From: Luscinia megarhynchos
Taxonomy: Eukaryota; Chordata; Aves; Passeriformes; Turdidae
Length of the DNA: 64,000 bases
Assembly: GCA_034336665.1 (NCBI GenBank)
Contig: JAPFBE010000013.1
Coordinates: 17,773,056 to 17,837,055 of the forward strand
Reading direction: 5' to 3'
Program-made: the position numbers and the translations under genes
Notes under the pieces: model-generated
Told to the model about the DNA's origin: nothing
What the model saw: only the letters and a program-made list of their open reading frames with translations
Databases searched by the model: none
Shown here: positions 13,303 to 26,400 of the stretch, piece after piece
Layout: the number at the start of each line of letters is the position of its first letter
How positions within the stretch are numbered: the stretch's first letter is position 1

Positions 13303-16300
13303 ACTGGTCCAGTCCAATTAAGCTATCTGTGAAACCCCATGTTATACATCACCATTAATTAGTTACTTATACATTGCTTTTTATTTGAAATTACCCTGCA
13401 AACACCCAGGTTCACATTCATTCAGACAGCTTTTGAAACACAAACCCAGAAGTACATCTGCTGTGTCCAGCTTTCTGGTAATATTTGCCTGGACACAGTA
13501 AGGATTTCAGAAGGTATAAGCCTAAATGAGTTTAAACTCTAACAATATTCATTTTAATCCTCCTCCAGGCACATTCTTGGACACTTCTTATTATCAAATA
13601 GTAAGCATCTCCCTGGAATGTTTATTTAATGACCTTAGTGTTAACATCAAGAGATTAATCAGTCAACTGTAAACAACTGCAGACAGTCCCCAAGAGTTTA
13701 AATTTTATCAGAGAAACTATCTGTAAAGAACAATAGAAAACTGTTTGGGTTTTATTCTAAAAGGCCCAGAACAAAAAAGAAAAAAACAAAAAAACCCAAA
13801 CAACTTTAGTGTGGGGGGAAAATCTAATCCCAAATGTAACCAACCATGTTCATTTTGTTACTTCAGCATCTCATTTAGCTTATACCTCTGATAGATTGGT
13901 ATGTCACTCATTATTTCCTGTCTTCTCATTCAAATACCAAGATTGCTAATTTACTTTAGAAGAGCTTTTATTTATGAGTGTCTCTCCCACCCTGCTTTAA
14001 TTTCAGGGGGTGGGACCGGTAATGTTTTTTTTAATGGGTTTGTTTTAATGGACTACAGGATATTGTTGTAAGGTCACTGACCACACTGACAGGAGAGAAA
14101 AGACCATGAATCTGTATTATTTTCAGGTCACTGAGTGACTAGGAGAGAATGGGCTGTGACTGGGAAGTGCCAGCTTTCATTATTCTGCATTGGTCTGCAT
14201 GACCTTTCATTTCCACTGTCCTTTTCCTACCTCTGCTGCAGCCTCCTCTATTTTCAGTTTTCCTCTGTAGGGTCCCTTTTCGGCTGTAAACTGCTCATTC
14301 CAATGCAGAGCACTGCTGGGAGTCGGAAGCAGTGTGTTCAGGGCTGCTTGTGTGTCAGGCCTCTGCCCAGCTCGGTTCCCAAGCCCATCTCTCCAGCTGT
14401 CATGTATAATTTATCCAGCAGGGCTGTGACAGACTGCAGTTCCAGCCCGTGGCAAACATCCATAAGGCTCAGGCTAACCCTGGGTGAACAAAAACAGCTC
14501 ACACTGTTGCCTGCAAGTGCTGTATTCACTAACCCAGATAAGTACAACCTATTTTTCAAGTAATATGACACTCAGCTATGAAGTTTGGTTTTGAATATAA
14601 TGGTTGTGCCCATGCCTAAAATAGAGAATGACCCAGCAGCAGCACAGAACACAGGGTCTGGCATCAGGAGACAGTGATACACGAGAGATGCTGTCCTGCC
14701 TCTGGGCTTACAGAAAACACCCTGCTCCTCCAACCTTTTATCCATCACCACAGCTCTGCTGAGCAGCTGCTCTCTCTGTAGTACTGCCAGTCTCCAGTCT
14801 GCACAGGGCAGGTGCTGCAAAGCATGAAAACTCCAATATCACTTGATAAATAACTGAGAAAAATCAGGAAAGTTTAGACATGAAAGATAAAAAAGGATGG
14901 CATTTGAGTCAGGATGAGGATCATAGGAAAAGAAATTGGGGAACTGAAAAGGATGAAAGAAGAATGAACATTGCTTCAAAATATTCTTGCAAAAATATCT
15001 CATTCTTTACTCTTCATTTATTCAAACTCATCTTCCTTCATCTCCAGCACCAATGTTTCTTCCTGCCTGAAACAGAGTGACATCAGAAGACAATAATAAT
15101 AATAATATTCCTATAATAATAACATTCATATTCCATTAATATTCCTATTTCCTAATTCATAGAATTCTGAAACATTATAAAGGCAGAAGATATTCTGAAC
15201 CCCAGACATAGCTGGCATTTGGAGTAGGGAGAAGGGTATGAAAGTAAATATAAGCAATATCAATAAATAACTGAACACAGATCTTTTACCTCCTTCCTTG
15301 GAAACACAGGAGAGTGTCACAGAAAATATAATGGATAAGGGGCATCACATGTCTGAGTCTCTTTAGTTTGCTTGTTTAAAAAAAACCCACAAGAAATGAC
15401 TTCAAAGACACAGATTGAGACCTGTTGCCTGGAGAAATCAACAGCAAGGCTTCCAAACTGTTCTCAAGCAAGAGCCTGCTCTCAGGCCTCAGCACTATTT
15501 GCAGTTTACTGTCCACCTTATCACCAATCCATTCAAAGATAAAAGCAGCATTGCTCTGGGCACCATTCAGCAGTTCCTGAAAAATCTGAAAACCTGTTCT
15601 TACTCTGAAACATGGTAACTGCTCCTTCTAACTTGTGTCTTTAGAGAGTAAGAGATGCATTTAGTCTGTGTAAGTGAGACACATCACACTGGAAAGTGTG
15701 CTTTTTCTGAGTATGAGATGGCATGGTAATTTTGAGGACAGCAGAGTGCCAAGTATGAATAGTCTGGTCTGGCAGGCATAGGGCTTACAGCAGCAGAAGA
15801 AAGATCAACAGGCCCAAGGTTTTTGGGTGACAGGTAAGACAAGGTAATTATGCAGGGGCTGAGTCAATAGACAATGTAAGGGCTCACATCACAAAGTTTT
15901 ATTGTTGCAAATCATTGATTGCTTACACACAACACTATTTACTTTAGTTCCACACGTTCATCACCACATCTGTCATTGGTGAATTGGTTCATGTTTTTAA
16001 GATGCTCACATATTACATTATAGCCACTCCATTTCACACTAACAGCAATTCTACATAGTTCATCACTGTCACTTGAGGCACTGCTCTGTAGCTGACTTGA
16101 CCTGCAAAAAGAAAGGCAACAAAGATGTACAGCAATGTGGCTCTTTGAAACCTAGTGTGTCAAGCCCTGTGGCAACATGCTTTTGGTTCTGAATTTCTTT
16201 AGCAAACCCCAGCTCAAGATTCTTCAGTGAAAGGCAGAGGAAAAGGAGAAGTTTCTGTCCCTGCTGACAATGATTAAAGTCACCAATCTGCTAGTGACTC

Positions 16301-17170
16301 TCACACAGATGGAGAGCTAATTCCTACATGGAGACCTCCATGGTTTTGAAGCATTTTAGAAATTCTGTGCAGCTCAGGCACACGACCTTCAGCATCCACC
16401 AGGCAGAGTCTGTTTAAAAGGAGGCACATTTGCCTGTGCAAACTGAAATTGGACCAGCCTGCACATCAGGCACCCATCTGTACACTCAGGGTCTGACAGC
16501 CTGCACCACAACCACATTTTCAAGTGCAACTGTTGGGCACTAAAGCATCATCATTTCAACCCAGTCATTGCAGCATATCAGTGTTATACAACAGCTCTTC
16601 TTTTCTATGATTCTGTATAAAGTCAGTCAGACTTCTCATGGATCAGTGTAAACCCATAAAAAGAAAACAGCAAAAGGAAACTTTAGGCAAGAAAATGCTA
16701 TTGTGCTTCAAACAGCAATGCCCAGAATGAAGTAAATTCTTAAGAAGGTGAAAGAGATGGCTAGAGTACTTGTGCCTATTTCCTTCTTACTTTGCTGTTT
16801 TATGAGACTGCTCAATTCTTCCAGAGGTAAGAGTGCACCTATTTCAAAGCTCAATGCAGCCACAAAAAGACCTCACCACAATACATTAAAGATGTTTTTT
16901 GGTCTCTTGCATGACAGTTCATATTAATATTGAAGCAATGAGGGACCAGTGATGTGGAAAAAGTGCATACAGAGTCTAACATAAACTCACCCACATTTTA
17001 GGCAAACCATGCTAGTCAAAACAATGCCCATTGGGGCTTTTAGGTTTAAATTCAAGACAGAAGGCAGTTATTCTTGTCTTTCACTTTACCTAGCAAGGAA
17101 AATAAAAAATTAAACCTAAGCTTCTGATGCATCTAGCTAAAATTATCCCAGCAAGCAAAGAGAATGACTC
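13303..17170. other. Non-coding stretch, small microsatellites only
   Basis: No gene is recognised. A 142-codon open frame at 14135-14563 (+) overlaps one on the other strand and has no identifiable domain. A decayed ATA-type microsatellite lies around 15097-15123. A stretch at about 13600-13700, with an AT-rich core and few runs, looks like ordinary unique DNA that could be checked for conservation. Confidence 0.55.
15097..15123. repeat. Short (AAT)n microsatellite, interrupted
   Basis: About five AAT/ATA units, a short interruption (ATTCCTAT) and a further three units. Copies of AATATTCCTA flank the region on both sides, suggesting local slippage. It is too short to carry further meaning. 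Confidence 0.75.
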
Positions 17171-17194
17171 AAAAAAAAAAAAAAAAAAAAAAAA
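17171..17194. repeat. Poly(A) tract, 24 bp
   Basis: Twenty-four consecutive A follow GAATGACTC. No CR1-like or LTR sequence precedes it; bird CR1 elements do not end in poly(A). It may be a simple homopolymer or the tail of an unrecognised retrocopy. Confidence 0.95.
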
Positions 17195-19083
17195 GGAAAT
17201 AATTCACTACTAGAAGATAAAAGCAAAGCTCCTGCTGAAGTCATGTCCTGCTAAGACATAAACCCTCTGTCCTGGATGTTAAAATTAAAAACTTACAAGT
17301 TCAGCCCAGGAAATGTAAAACCATTCAGGTAAGGCTCAGGTTAGAGGACTCACCCAGACAGGATTTGCTTTCACAGCCTGACATGCAAAAAAAGGGAATC
17401 AGTGCCTCTTAGAATGTGACATCTGCCCAGGAACAGCAGTTGGAGAATGTTTCCCTGATACAGGAAAATAATGCCTACTGCCTGGAGTTCTATAGTGCAG
17501 TGGGGCAGAGTTTGGTAATTTTCAAACAAGTTTGGATGACTTAACAATGTGCAACAATAACTCATTTGATTGCTCTTGCCTTAACTTCAAAATTTTTCAG
17601 TATTTGGTCAGTTAGAGAATCAGGACTGCCAAAAAGAAAATAAGGTTTCCATGGGAAGAGAAATATTATGATCCCTCACTCCTCAGTTGGATAATCCAAA
17701 AATCACATTAACTGTCTGGTTCTAACCTTAAAAAGTATCACATTCCCTTGGGTGTTATTCAACACATCAGTTCCTCATGCTGGAAAGGGTAAGCAGCTAA
17801 TTTAGTTCCCATCACAACTATTCCAACACTGCATGCCTGATGAAGACATCACCCAGACTGAGTGAATGGGTAAATAATTGGCCAGTCCTGAATTTCCATC
17901 AGTGTTAAAAAGGAGGATTACTTGGAAGAATGAGCAAGTTGCTCTGCAATGTTGTTATCTCCCTTCTAGCCACCTGGCAGAGAGTTTTGTGCCTACCAGT
18001 GAAGATATTTAACCTTCAAGCCTTCCTACATGTGTTTTCCCAGAGCCCTGCAAACCCACCTGTGCTGAAGCCTTGACTCTTTCTTAGATGTAGAAATCTG
18101 ACCTGGGAAGAGAGTGTGGAGATGTTTGGGCATGAGGTTTTATTCTGTACGGACTGTGAGGACACTGAAATTAAGTACTGAAATGGAATAAGGGTCTTTC
18201 AGGCCTGAGGAGTTCAAGAACTGAGCTTTCTGATGGCTCTGAATCTTTTTTGTGGTTCAAAGACTTTTGTGGTCTGAATCAAAACCTTTCTGAGGTGGAG
18301 CAATATCTCATTGAAGAGATTCTGCTCATAATTTCTGATAGAAGATAAAGAAAAAAAAAACCCCACCCCATTCCATGATTGCTTTTCCCATCTCCAAAGT
18401 ACACACAATTGCAAAGAGGAAGGGGGGAAAAAGCACTATAGAGAGCAATATGAGGCAGTGTAGCACCTTTCACAGTGCTTCTCTCCTGAATTCTTCTCCA
18501 GGCCCCCTCTTCTATGACAGCAAACACTGGTGGTTACCTTTTTTTGCAGAAAATTCACAGCCCACGACCCTAACATTGAATTTCCCAGTATAATACAGAA
18601 GTCTGTGAGTGATGAAAGAAATCCCCTTCCAAACACAAAATGAAAAGGGACACAGGAGTCTGATTAAATAAAAAAGTCGGTATCAACATGGTCCCAATGT
18701 AGTATCTCAAAAAAAAATTAAAAATTCTTCAGGAAAAAGATGGAGATAAGAAGATAACAGTTCCCCTTTCCTCCCTTTTTTCCCCAAAGAGTTTGTTTTC
18801 CTTTGCATAAAAATAACTTCATTGGAGAAAATTGAATTGTGGGCAAAGTTCTCTAATAGCAAAAGTAGCTTGATTCAATTTTATTTCTGATGTTCAGCTT
18901 CCATTCTTTCTCTGGCCCTCATATCCAGTCACCATGGCAACAAAAGTGCAGAAAAATCCTTTGCCCATTTGTTAATCACTTAATCATTTAACAACAAAAC
19001 AGATCGGGAATGGGAAAGTGGAGTAATGGGAAACACCAAAAGGAAAATAAACTCTGCTATCAAAAAATGTCATATTCCCCAAC
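17195..19083. other. Non-coding stretch, no gene recognised
   Basis: Unique-looking AT-rich DNA with short overlapping open frames on both strands and none recognisable. A consensus RFX X-box at 18928 is listed separately. Confidence 0.55.
18928..18941. promoter_or_regulatory. RFX X-box consensus match
   Basis: GTCACCATGGCAAC fits the X-box consensus GTNRCC-N(0-3)-RGYAAC with a two-base spacer and no mismatch in either half. X-boxes are bound by RFX-family winged-helix factors, which regulate ciliary and immune genes. No promoter, CpG-rich region or exon lies nearby, so if functional it would act as a distal element. A match this strict by chance in 64 kb is uncommon but possible. Confidence 0.4.
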
Positions 19084-19142
19084 AAAGAAAAAAAAAAAAA
19101 AAAAAAAAGAAAGAAAGGAGAAGGAGCAGAAGAAAAGAGAAA
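19084..19142. repeat. Poly(A)/homopurine tract
   Basis: An A21 run at 19088-19108 lies inside a pure A/G stretch (19084-19126), broken by a single C at 19127, after which purines continue to 19142. Polypurine/polypyrimidine tracts of this length can form triplex (H-DNA) structures if mirror-symmetric, and the symmetry here is partial. The GA-rich right part looks like a decayed GAAA/GGA simple repeat. Confidence 0.9.
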
Positions 19143-20359
19143 TGGCCTACAGGATTTGTATACCTCACTGAGAGTAGATTTAAGCTTCTCATTGCTCTCC
19201 TTCACCCACCATAGTGTCTTTTATCTTTTCCCCATGGGAGACTGCATGCTGTCTGAAATGTCCTTCCAATAGCTGAAAAAAAAAAAACCAATCCAGAGAT
19301 AAATTCAGATCTGTGTTATGATTTCAAAAGATGAGCAAAAATGTTCCTAACCAATAGAAGTCACACTCTGGAGTTTGTCATTTCTTCATTTATGTCAAAA
19401 ATAGAGAGCTTGACTCACAAGTGTATTCTAGTAGGAAATCTATGAAATGCCAGCACAATCCAGTGGGAGGATGCCCTGGCAAAGGTCTCTGTCACCTTTA
19501 AGCAGCAGGGCTGCTGCTCCCCTGATGATGACAGCAGAGTTGTTGAGCAGCTGCTAGCCTTGATCAGAAGCCCCCAGAAAGAAAACACCACTACAGGCAA
19601 TTACCCATCAGGGTGGAAACTCTTTTCCAGCTGCCCTTATGAATACCCCACGTATAAATTAAATGGTTGCTTCATTAAAAAAAATATGGTAACCCTTTCC
19701 CCTCACAAAATAACCCCCCCCCCAAAAAAAAAAAACAAACAACTCAGCAAACATTCCATTTATCAGAAAATCCAGGTCAGCTTTCTGTCCAACAGCCTAG
19801 ATATGGATATGGAAGCTAGCAAGATAAGTGATTTACCTTATTCTTTTCCTTCATGCTGAGATGCCAAACTGTATCTATCCTGACAACATTTCATTAAGCA
19901 ATTTGTTATCTGTTCGAGTTAACTCCAGGGGAAGTGAAATTATTGTTAAATCTCTGTACTAAAAGTCAACAGCTTCTGTCTCACGGTAGCATACTTGATA
20001 TGGGAAACTGCAAATGATCAAATGTTCTTGATTTACCCTTGGCAAAATGTTGCATCCCAAAGAAGGTGGTGAGAAGAGGGAAGAAATTTGTGTGACAATC
20101 TTGGCTACTCATGCCTCCCCTAGAAGAGCAGTTCTGCACCTTCAGTGGATATTATTGCAAATACCTTATGAAAAATATCTTCTGAGTATGCCTGTAACAG
20201 AGAAAATTTTACAAGGCATTAAAATGATAAGCCCTAATATTTTAAAAGTAATTGCTATTTCTCAGGTAGGAGTAATGTATCTTCAGGCTTTTTAAATTAT
20301 TTGTAATGATTTTTCTGAGGTGGCACCTCAATGTGACATCTCAGCAATTATCCAAACAT
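19143..20359. other. Non-coding stretch, nothing recognised
   Basis: No gene, RNA or clear transposon is seen. A C-run/A-run junction (C9 then A11) sits around 19714-19735. Open frames are below 100 codons and unremarkable. Confidence 0.55.
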
Positions 20360-20425
20360 GTCTGTTAGGTACTACATTATTCCCACTGAAAAGAAAGGGA
20401 AATAGACACTACAAATTTGTCCTCC
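20360..20425 (-). mobile_element. Possible MIR-like SINE relic
   Basis: TTAGGTACTACATTATTCCC followed by a purine-rich AAGAAAGGGAAATAGACAC segment resembles the complement of the central part of MIR, an ancient tRNA-derived SINE. In MIR this strand reads GGTACTATTATTATCCC and then a GAGGAAACTGAGGC-like segment. The match is by eye and diverged. A chance A/T-rich resemblance is possible. Confidence 0.3.
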
Positions 20426-23400
20426 AAAACCAACACATATGAAGGTCTCTGGCACTAGGAATAGAAGCTTGAGTCTTGCTTACATTTTGCAGTCCTTTCC
20501 CCAACTATGTACCCACCTCCCTTTTTTTTGTTTAATGGAGGAAAGGTGAGCATTCATCCTCCTCAGATCTTATCCCAATAGAGGTGTCTTAATATATGCT
20601 TTCTGTTTCAATCAGGGAACTCTGGATGCAGGTAAATGAATATAGATAACTCTGACAACCCATTGCCCAACAAGCGACAACATCAAATAGGAAAATTCCA
20701 GAGCTAAGAATCTTTGGATTTATCTCCCAGCCTCAAGTAAACAAGCAGAGAAGATTTTTGGTTTTGTAGTGTCTCTAGATTTGCCTTGCTTCACACTCAC
20801 TCATCTTTTTCTCTGCAACCCAAGGACATGGTACATCTAAATTCTTGTCACACATTTGGAGGTGAGAGCAATGGCAGATACAGATCCATGGGAATTTTCG
20901 ACCTGACCTGCAGTTCTTATATTTATGTAACATTGCTGTGCATAAGGGCTTCTAACACTGCTTACTCCAGTACCTATTCCTGACCTGAGGCAGAGAGCTA
21001 CAGCAGAAGCTTAGATAGGTATAAATAGGTATAGAGGTGTTATACCTAAAATAAAAATAACTATTCAAGTATCTTTCTCCTACAAGCCCCCACATGTTTC
21101 ACACTCCCAAAACTCATCCAAGAATTTAAACTAAAAATTGTCTCAATTGTTCCAAAACCCCAGGATACTGCCACCAGAACATTAATAATCCATTTTATGC
21201 CAGTCTGGGCCAAAACCTAGTTGGTAAATTCCCAAGGTAGTCAAGTTACAGTGCAACTTGAGGTTAGAAAATTCCTGTTGCAGCCTGCTGTGCACTTCCC
21301 TAAGTGACAACCAGCCAAACAATACTCCAAATGAAAAACAAGGTGGGAAGCACTGAGCTGAGCCCTGGCCCTTTCATACACCATCACAATGTGGCAATTC
21401 AGGCTGGGAACACAAGTGTCACCAGAAGAACATGTGCATTACATAGTGGTATACAGATATTCCCTGTCTTTCCTAGCACACACACAGGTATCTGTTTAGT
21501 CTTTAGAATCTCTCCTCTAATTTTTTTTTAGATGTTTTTCCCCTGTGCTCTCAGACATCCTAATTTAAGTCATCAAAAATTCAGGAATTTACCAGTTAGC
21601 ACATTGAAACATCCTTATTACTGAAAAGGAGCTGGCAGTATTATAACACAGCTGCTCACCATTTCAGTGGGACAAAAATAAAATTATTAGGAGCAAAAGA
21701 TTCCTGATATTTAACTAGCAATGTATTTAAATAACTCACTATTGCTATTTTATAGAAAGACAATTGCCTACTAAAATATAATCAGTCATTTCAAGTGTAT
21801 AGTATTATTCCTGCCTATAATTAAAAATTACTCCCAACACTTAAACTTCACCTTTATTTAAGATCTTATGGCATTTTTGATGCAGAGAACTACCCCCTCA
21901 GAAATCCAGCCACTTTTGTGAGTGATCCACTCCATAATGGAACAAGCTGCCAAAGAGAAAGTATGAAGCAAATGAAAAACTTACTAATAATTTAATTAAT
22001 CTTTTGCCTTTTGTATAGCATCACACTAATTACACTTCAAGTCGGTTCACATAGGTGGGGAACTAAGCTCCAGTATTTATAGGCACATAATTTTTCAGAT
22101 GAAGTTTTATTTAAAAAGAGTTGCAACAAAATTGGCAGTATTTGATCTGTTACTATATAAAGAAATCCTACACCTGTATATGTTGAGATGTCAGAGACAT
22201 TTAGAAATAAAAGATAAAGGTGAAAAATGCACTTTGTTCTCATTCCTTTTCAGTTAGGCAGGTTTTCAGAGAAAACTTTTGCAGTTTTATGGATCATGGT
22301 TGTGACAGATGAAACGTCTGTGCAGAATTTATTTTTCTTGCAGAAATAACATTCTACCAGTTGTGCCAGGAGATGGCAAGTTTTATGGGCTTATTTCAAT
22401 TGAAAACATCTGCACTAGATAATATATGCTGCTGGGTCACATGTTAAATAACACTATTATATGTGACTGCATATAACAGCTGTTTTGCATCTTCTTTATA
22501 ATGGTTTGTAACTAAGCATAATTGTCTTGGATCATTAAGTGAAGTTGCTGTAACATTAACCCTTAATGCTTTTATACTTCTTAGTTTTTCAGTTAAATAG
22601 GTTCTGATTCAGGTGCATGCTTGATAAGAGCCATTTCCAGAAATACAACTCAGGAGGTACTTATGTTATAACTCAAGTTCAAAAGGCTCTCTCAAAGCAT
22701 CTGTTTGCCTCCTAAAATCTCAGATGCCCACAGATTTTTTTAATATAAGAATTCAAAACGATCCCATTTTCTGTTTCTAAATACATCTGTCCTAAAGGGC
22801 TCCTTTCCAAAGCTATGTGCACCTTATTTGAACTGATAATGTCTGCAGAGTTTTCTCACCCAGTTTTGAAAACCCAAGTTTCCAGAGCATCCCAGATAGT
22901 GGATGAAGTTTGCAAAAATTGGTGGAGCACTGATAGAAGGCAAGCCCACTCCCACCACCATCAGCATCACAACTTGCATGTTTCCAGTTAGGAACATGCT
23001 TTAGCACCTTGTTGGATTGCCCAGGTAACTGTAGCTTTCCAGCCAGTTTTTTTTAAGAACTGACTAAGAATCTGACATGCCTGAAAATATCAGTATTTGG
23101 TCTTAGTTTGAAGCTAGCCCATGGTGGAATTCCAATGAAAAATTACCATGAGTCTTATCACATTAAGACCCTTAGGTTTGAGTAAATAATAGAGAAGGAA
23201 AGTGTGAAATAGAAAGGATGTTTCATACCTCACTTGCCTTCAAAAGTTTAAAATGTCACAATTCTAGTTATATCAATTAGGGGGTTGCTGAAAAACGAAT
23301 CTTTCTGCCTTCCCAATCCTCCCTTGTTTATGAACTAAATCTGGAAGTGCTTTTCTAGATAAGAGTTACATCAATATAAGACTGGTGTGTTTGGCCCTCC

Positions 23401-26400
23401 CCCTAAGTATTTGTAACATTGGAATCCAACACATTCCATTGCATGATAAGAGATTATTGGGCTAGAAATAAAATGAAAACATCTTAGAAAGCATTGAGCC
23501 TCCTCTAAACACCTGGCCACAAGTTGTGGGAGCAGGTTTTAAAAAGCATGGATGCAATCTTCTTCAACACACGCTGTTAACCAGGAATCTTCTCATCATG
23601 ATCTGTGCACAGCTGGTTTTCTTCTGCTAAATGAAGGCATCCATGATTCAATCCACAGTGATTTGCTTTCTGGGAAGTCTCTCCTGGAGCTGATAAAGGC
23701 TGATGATTGGGAGTTATTTCAGAGAGGCCTACACAGTGTCCCTGCCAGGCTCCAGGGGTAGAGATAATGGATTGTCCTTTGCTTCATCAGTCTAGATCAG
23801 TCCTGTTCTAACAATTACAGGAATGAGAGGTGGTGAACAATGAAACGAGGCGTATTATTGTACCAGATGGTCCATTTTAGAACAATTCACAAACAGGTCT
23901 AGAATGAGAGGCAGCTTCAATGTTCACTAAAAGCATTTTCAGGCTGTTCCAACAGTTTCAGTCCTGTTTCCTTACTTTGATTGGAACTGCAGAATTTTTA
24001 TGTGTTAGTTGTTTTCAGGATTTAATCTCATTTGTTTAACAGCATTATAACTTCCACTGGCAAGGGTTTATTCATTTATTTTGACATTTATATGGGCTAC
24101 AGTCACATTTGTTTCACTATCCCAATATCTATCACAATGGAACTCAGCAAGATTTTCTCTTAGCAATCTCTCTTTGTATTTAGAGGTATTACATCCAGTC
24201 TTCTAATCAAACTGGCAGAAATGCAGAGGTTACACATAAATAATTTTATGTGCATTTCCAAGCTAGAAATCTGGGAAGTCCAAATCCAAAAAAGTTGTCA
24301 CATGTATTTTAACTCAGTGAATTACTTCTAGTAACAAAAATAGTTTTATTTAGGACACACAGAGTGGTTCTCCATTTCCTCCCCCCAAGTCACTGTGTAT
24401 TAAATGATATTGCCTTTATATTCAACATGATAATATAACACAACCTGTCAAAAAATGGGATGGGAAATACTGGAAAAAATATTAATATTTTTTCTTTTTT
24501 TTCATGTTGGGTTCTTGCTGCTATTTGGCTCCATCTTAATTCCAAGTTTGGGCAGAACATATAAATAATAACATATAAATAATTCCATTCTTCAGGATGG
24601 CCCTCCTCAAAACAGATAGACCATCTGTAGAATCACATCCCTGTACTATTTCTAAGCCATCTGTTGCTGGGATATTTTGCTTAATGCATTCTTTGTGGTG
24701 AAAGAACCTACATGTACCTCTTGTTCCCTTTCTTCTATCAGTTGATTCAATAAGAAATATGAGTGACCTGTAAACTGGGCAGTAAAACAATGTTCTGTAT
24801 TAATGCTAGCTGGGAATGAGATTTCCTGTAACATTTGCATGCTCCCTGAGATGAACCAAATATGCAAAGAATTGCAGGCCAAGCCCAGAGGCAAGTGTGA
24901 TTAACCTGATTTAACAAATATGATCACAGAGAGGGAGAGGTCTCTCTGACAGTGGCACAAAGAGGTTCTGTGTGTATTTAACACAGCTGCCATCTAAATT
25001 CAAAAATGCCGTGGAATAACTAGGGATAAGAAAAAGGTTGATATCTGTCTCTGGGAGGGACAAACAAGCTGTCATAACAAAGCATGAAGCCAGCAAAAAT
25101 GTTGTCTGAACTATCATGGGCTGGACTGTGACAAGGAAAGGACAACACAATTTATTGGGAATCAAATGCAATTCTACTAACAACACCTTGGCACTGAGTA
25201 TGGACCTTTTACCACATCACACTGATTTAAGAGGAATAAATTGCACCACCTAATTAAAAAGAAGAGAGATAATATAAAAGGACAGAGGCAGGGTTGAAGC
25301 TGACATTGGAGAGCTGTAATTTGCAACAAAATCTGGAAATCAACATCCTGCTGGCAAGACCTCCACTGAAATGAATGAGGTGACAAATGCATGCGTTGTC
25401 AAGGGGCTGCCTGCACCTCAGCTGGTGTTAGAGTCTACTATTTTAATGAAACAAGTTTTCAGGATTAGGTACAGAGAGTTAATAAACTTTTTGTTGGCTC
25501 ATCAAAACTGAAAGTCTTTGCAAGCAAAGGATCCAGTTTCGACAAGGATCCTCACACCTGAAAGCTGTTTCTTTATTATTGTTTTTACTGTGGAGGTATT
25601 CTGGTTCAAAAGCAGTGCCTTGAAATACAGAGGCACTTGGAGGTTTGATGTGAAAAGGATACTGTGCTCTGAGCTCCTAGGAAATTAAGACAGAATTCTG
25701 CTGACCAAGTCCTTTCCTCTGCCTAGGTTAGTAATTTAGAAACATTTTTGAGAACTTCAGCATTACATCCCTGTTCAGAATAGGAGCTAGTCTGAAACCT
25801 CTCGGGGTAGGAAGCCCACTTTTTTTTTTGTTTTACTGAGGATCTTCCACCACTGCCAGAAAGTCTGTTTTCACACACAATTGTTTTCCTTCACAGTCTG
25901 CAAGTGACTAAACACTGCACAGCTCTGTCAGAGCTGGTTTGAAACAGAACCATCTGAACAGAGCTGCTGTTAACACTTCAGAGCAGTGTAGAAACTAGTT
26001 CTCTTGTCCCAATTTAGGGGTTCTTTCTCCTTATTTATTTTTTTAAACAGGAACGAAATGGCAAACAGATCGAGGATATAGCCAGGATCTTTAAGAACTT
26101 CTCATGAGAAAATGAAGCAGAGGGAGAAAATGTACTTGCTCAGGAACAGCAAGCTCAGGGTAGCAAGAGTGGATGAGAAGTCAGGTTCAGATAAGGAACA
26201 GAATTTACTCCTCCTCCCTCTGCTGAATCTCCTTTCCAGTATTTATCATGGAAGGCTTTTCTGTATAAATCAGTCGACACAGGGCTGGAAAGGACCCAAA
26301 AAGCAGATCTGGAAAACTCCATCTCTTCAGGTAGGACTGGCTCTACCTGCATGGTCCTCCCAGCAGCTGCTCCAACATGCAGCAACAAAACAGCCCATTT

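Noticed and set aside
12939..13332. Long open frames with pentapeptide-like repeats on both strands
   Set aside because: They are produced by the stop-free CATCC array, whose unit is not a multiple of three, so every frame stays open. There is no independent coding signal.
14135..14563. 142-codon open frame on the plus strand
   Set aside because: It overlaps an opposite-strand frame, shows no recognisable protein feature and has a length consistent with chance.
16603..16618. TCTATGATTCTGT resembling a CR1 terminus
   Set aside because: No CR1 body is present on either side, and a 13-base match is too short to call.
17171..17194. Poly(A) as the tail of a processed pseudogene
   Set aside because: No exon-like or gene-like sequence precedes it and no flanking direct repeats were seen.
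18984..19205. Poly-F or poly-K frames around 19.1 kb
   Set aside because: They are direct translations of the A21 homopurine tract.
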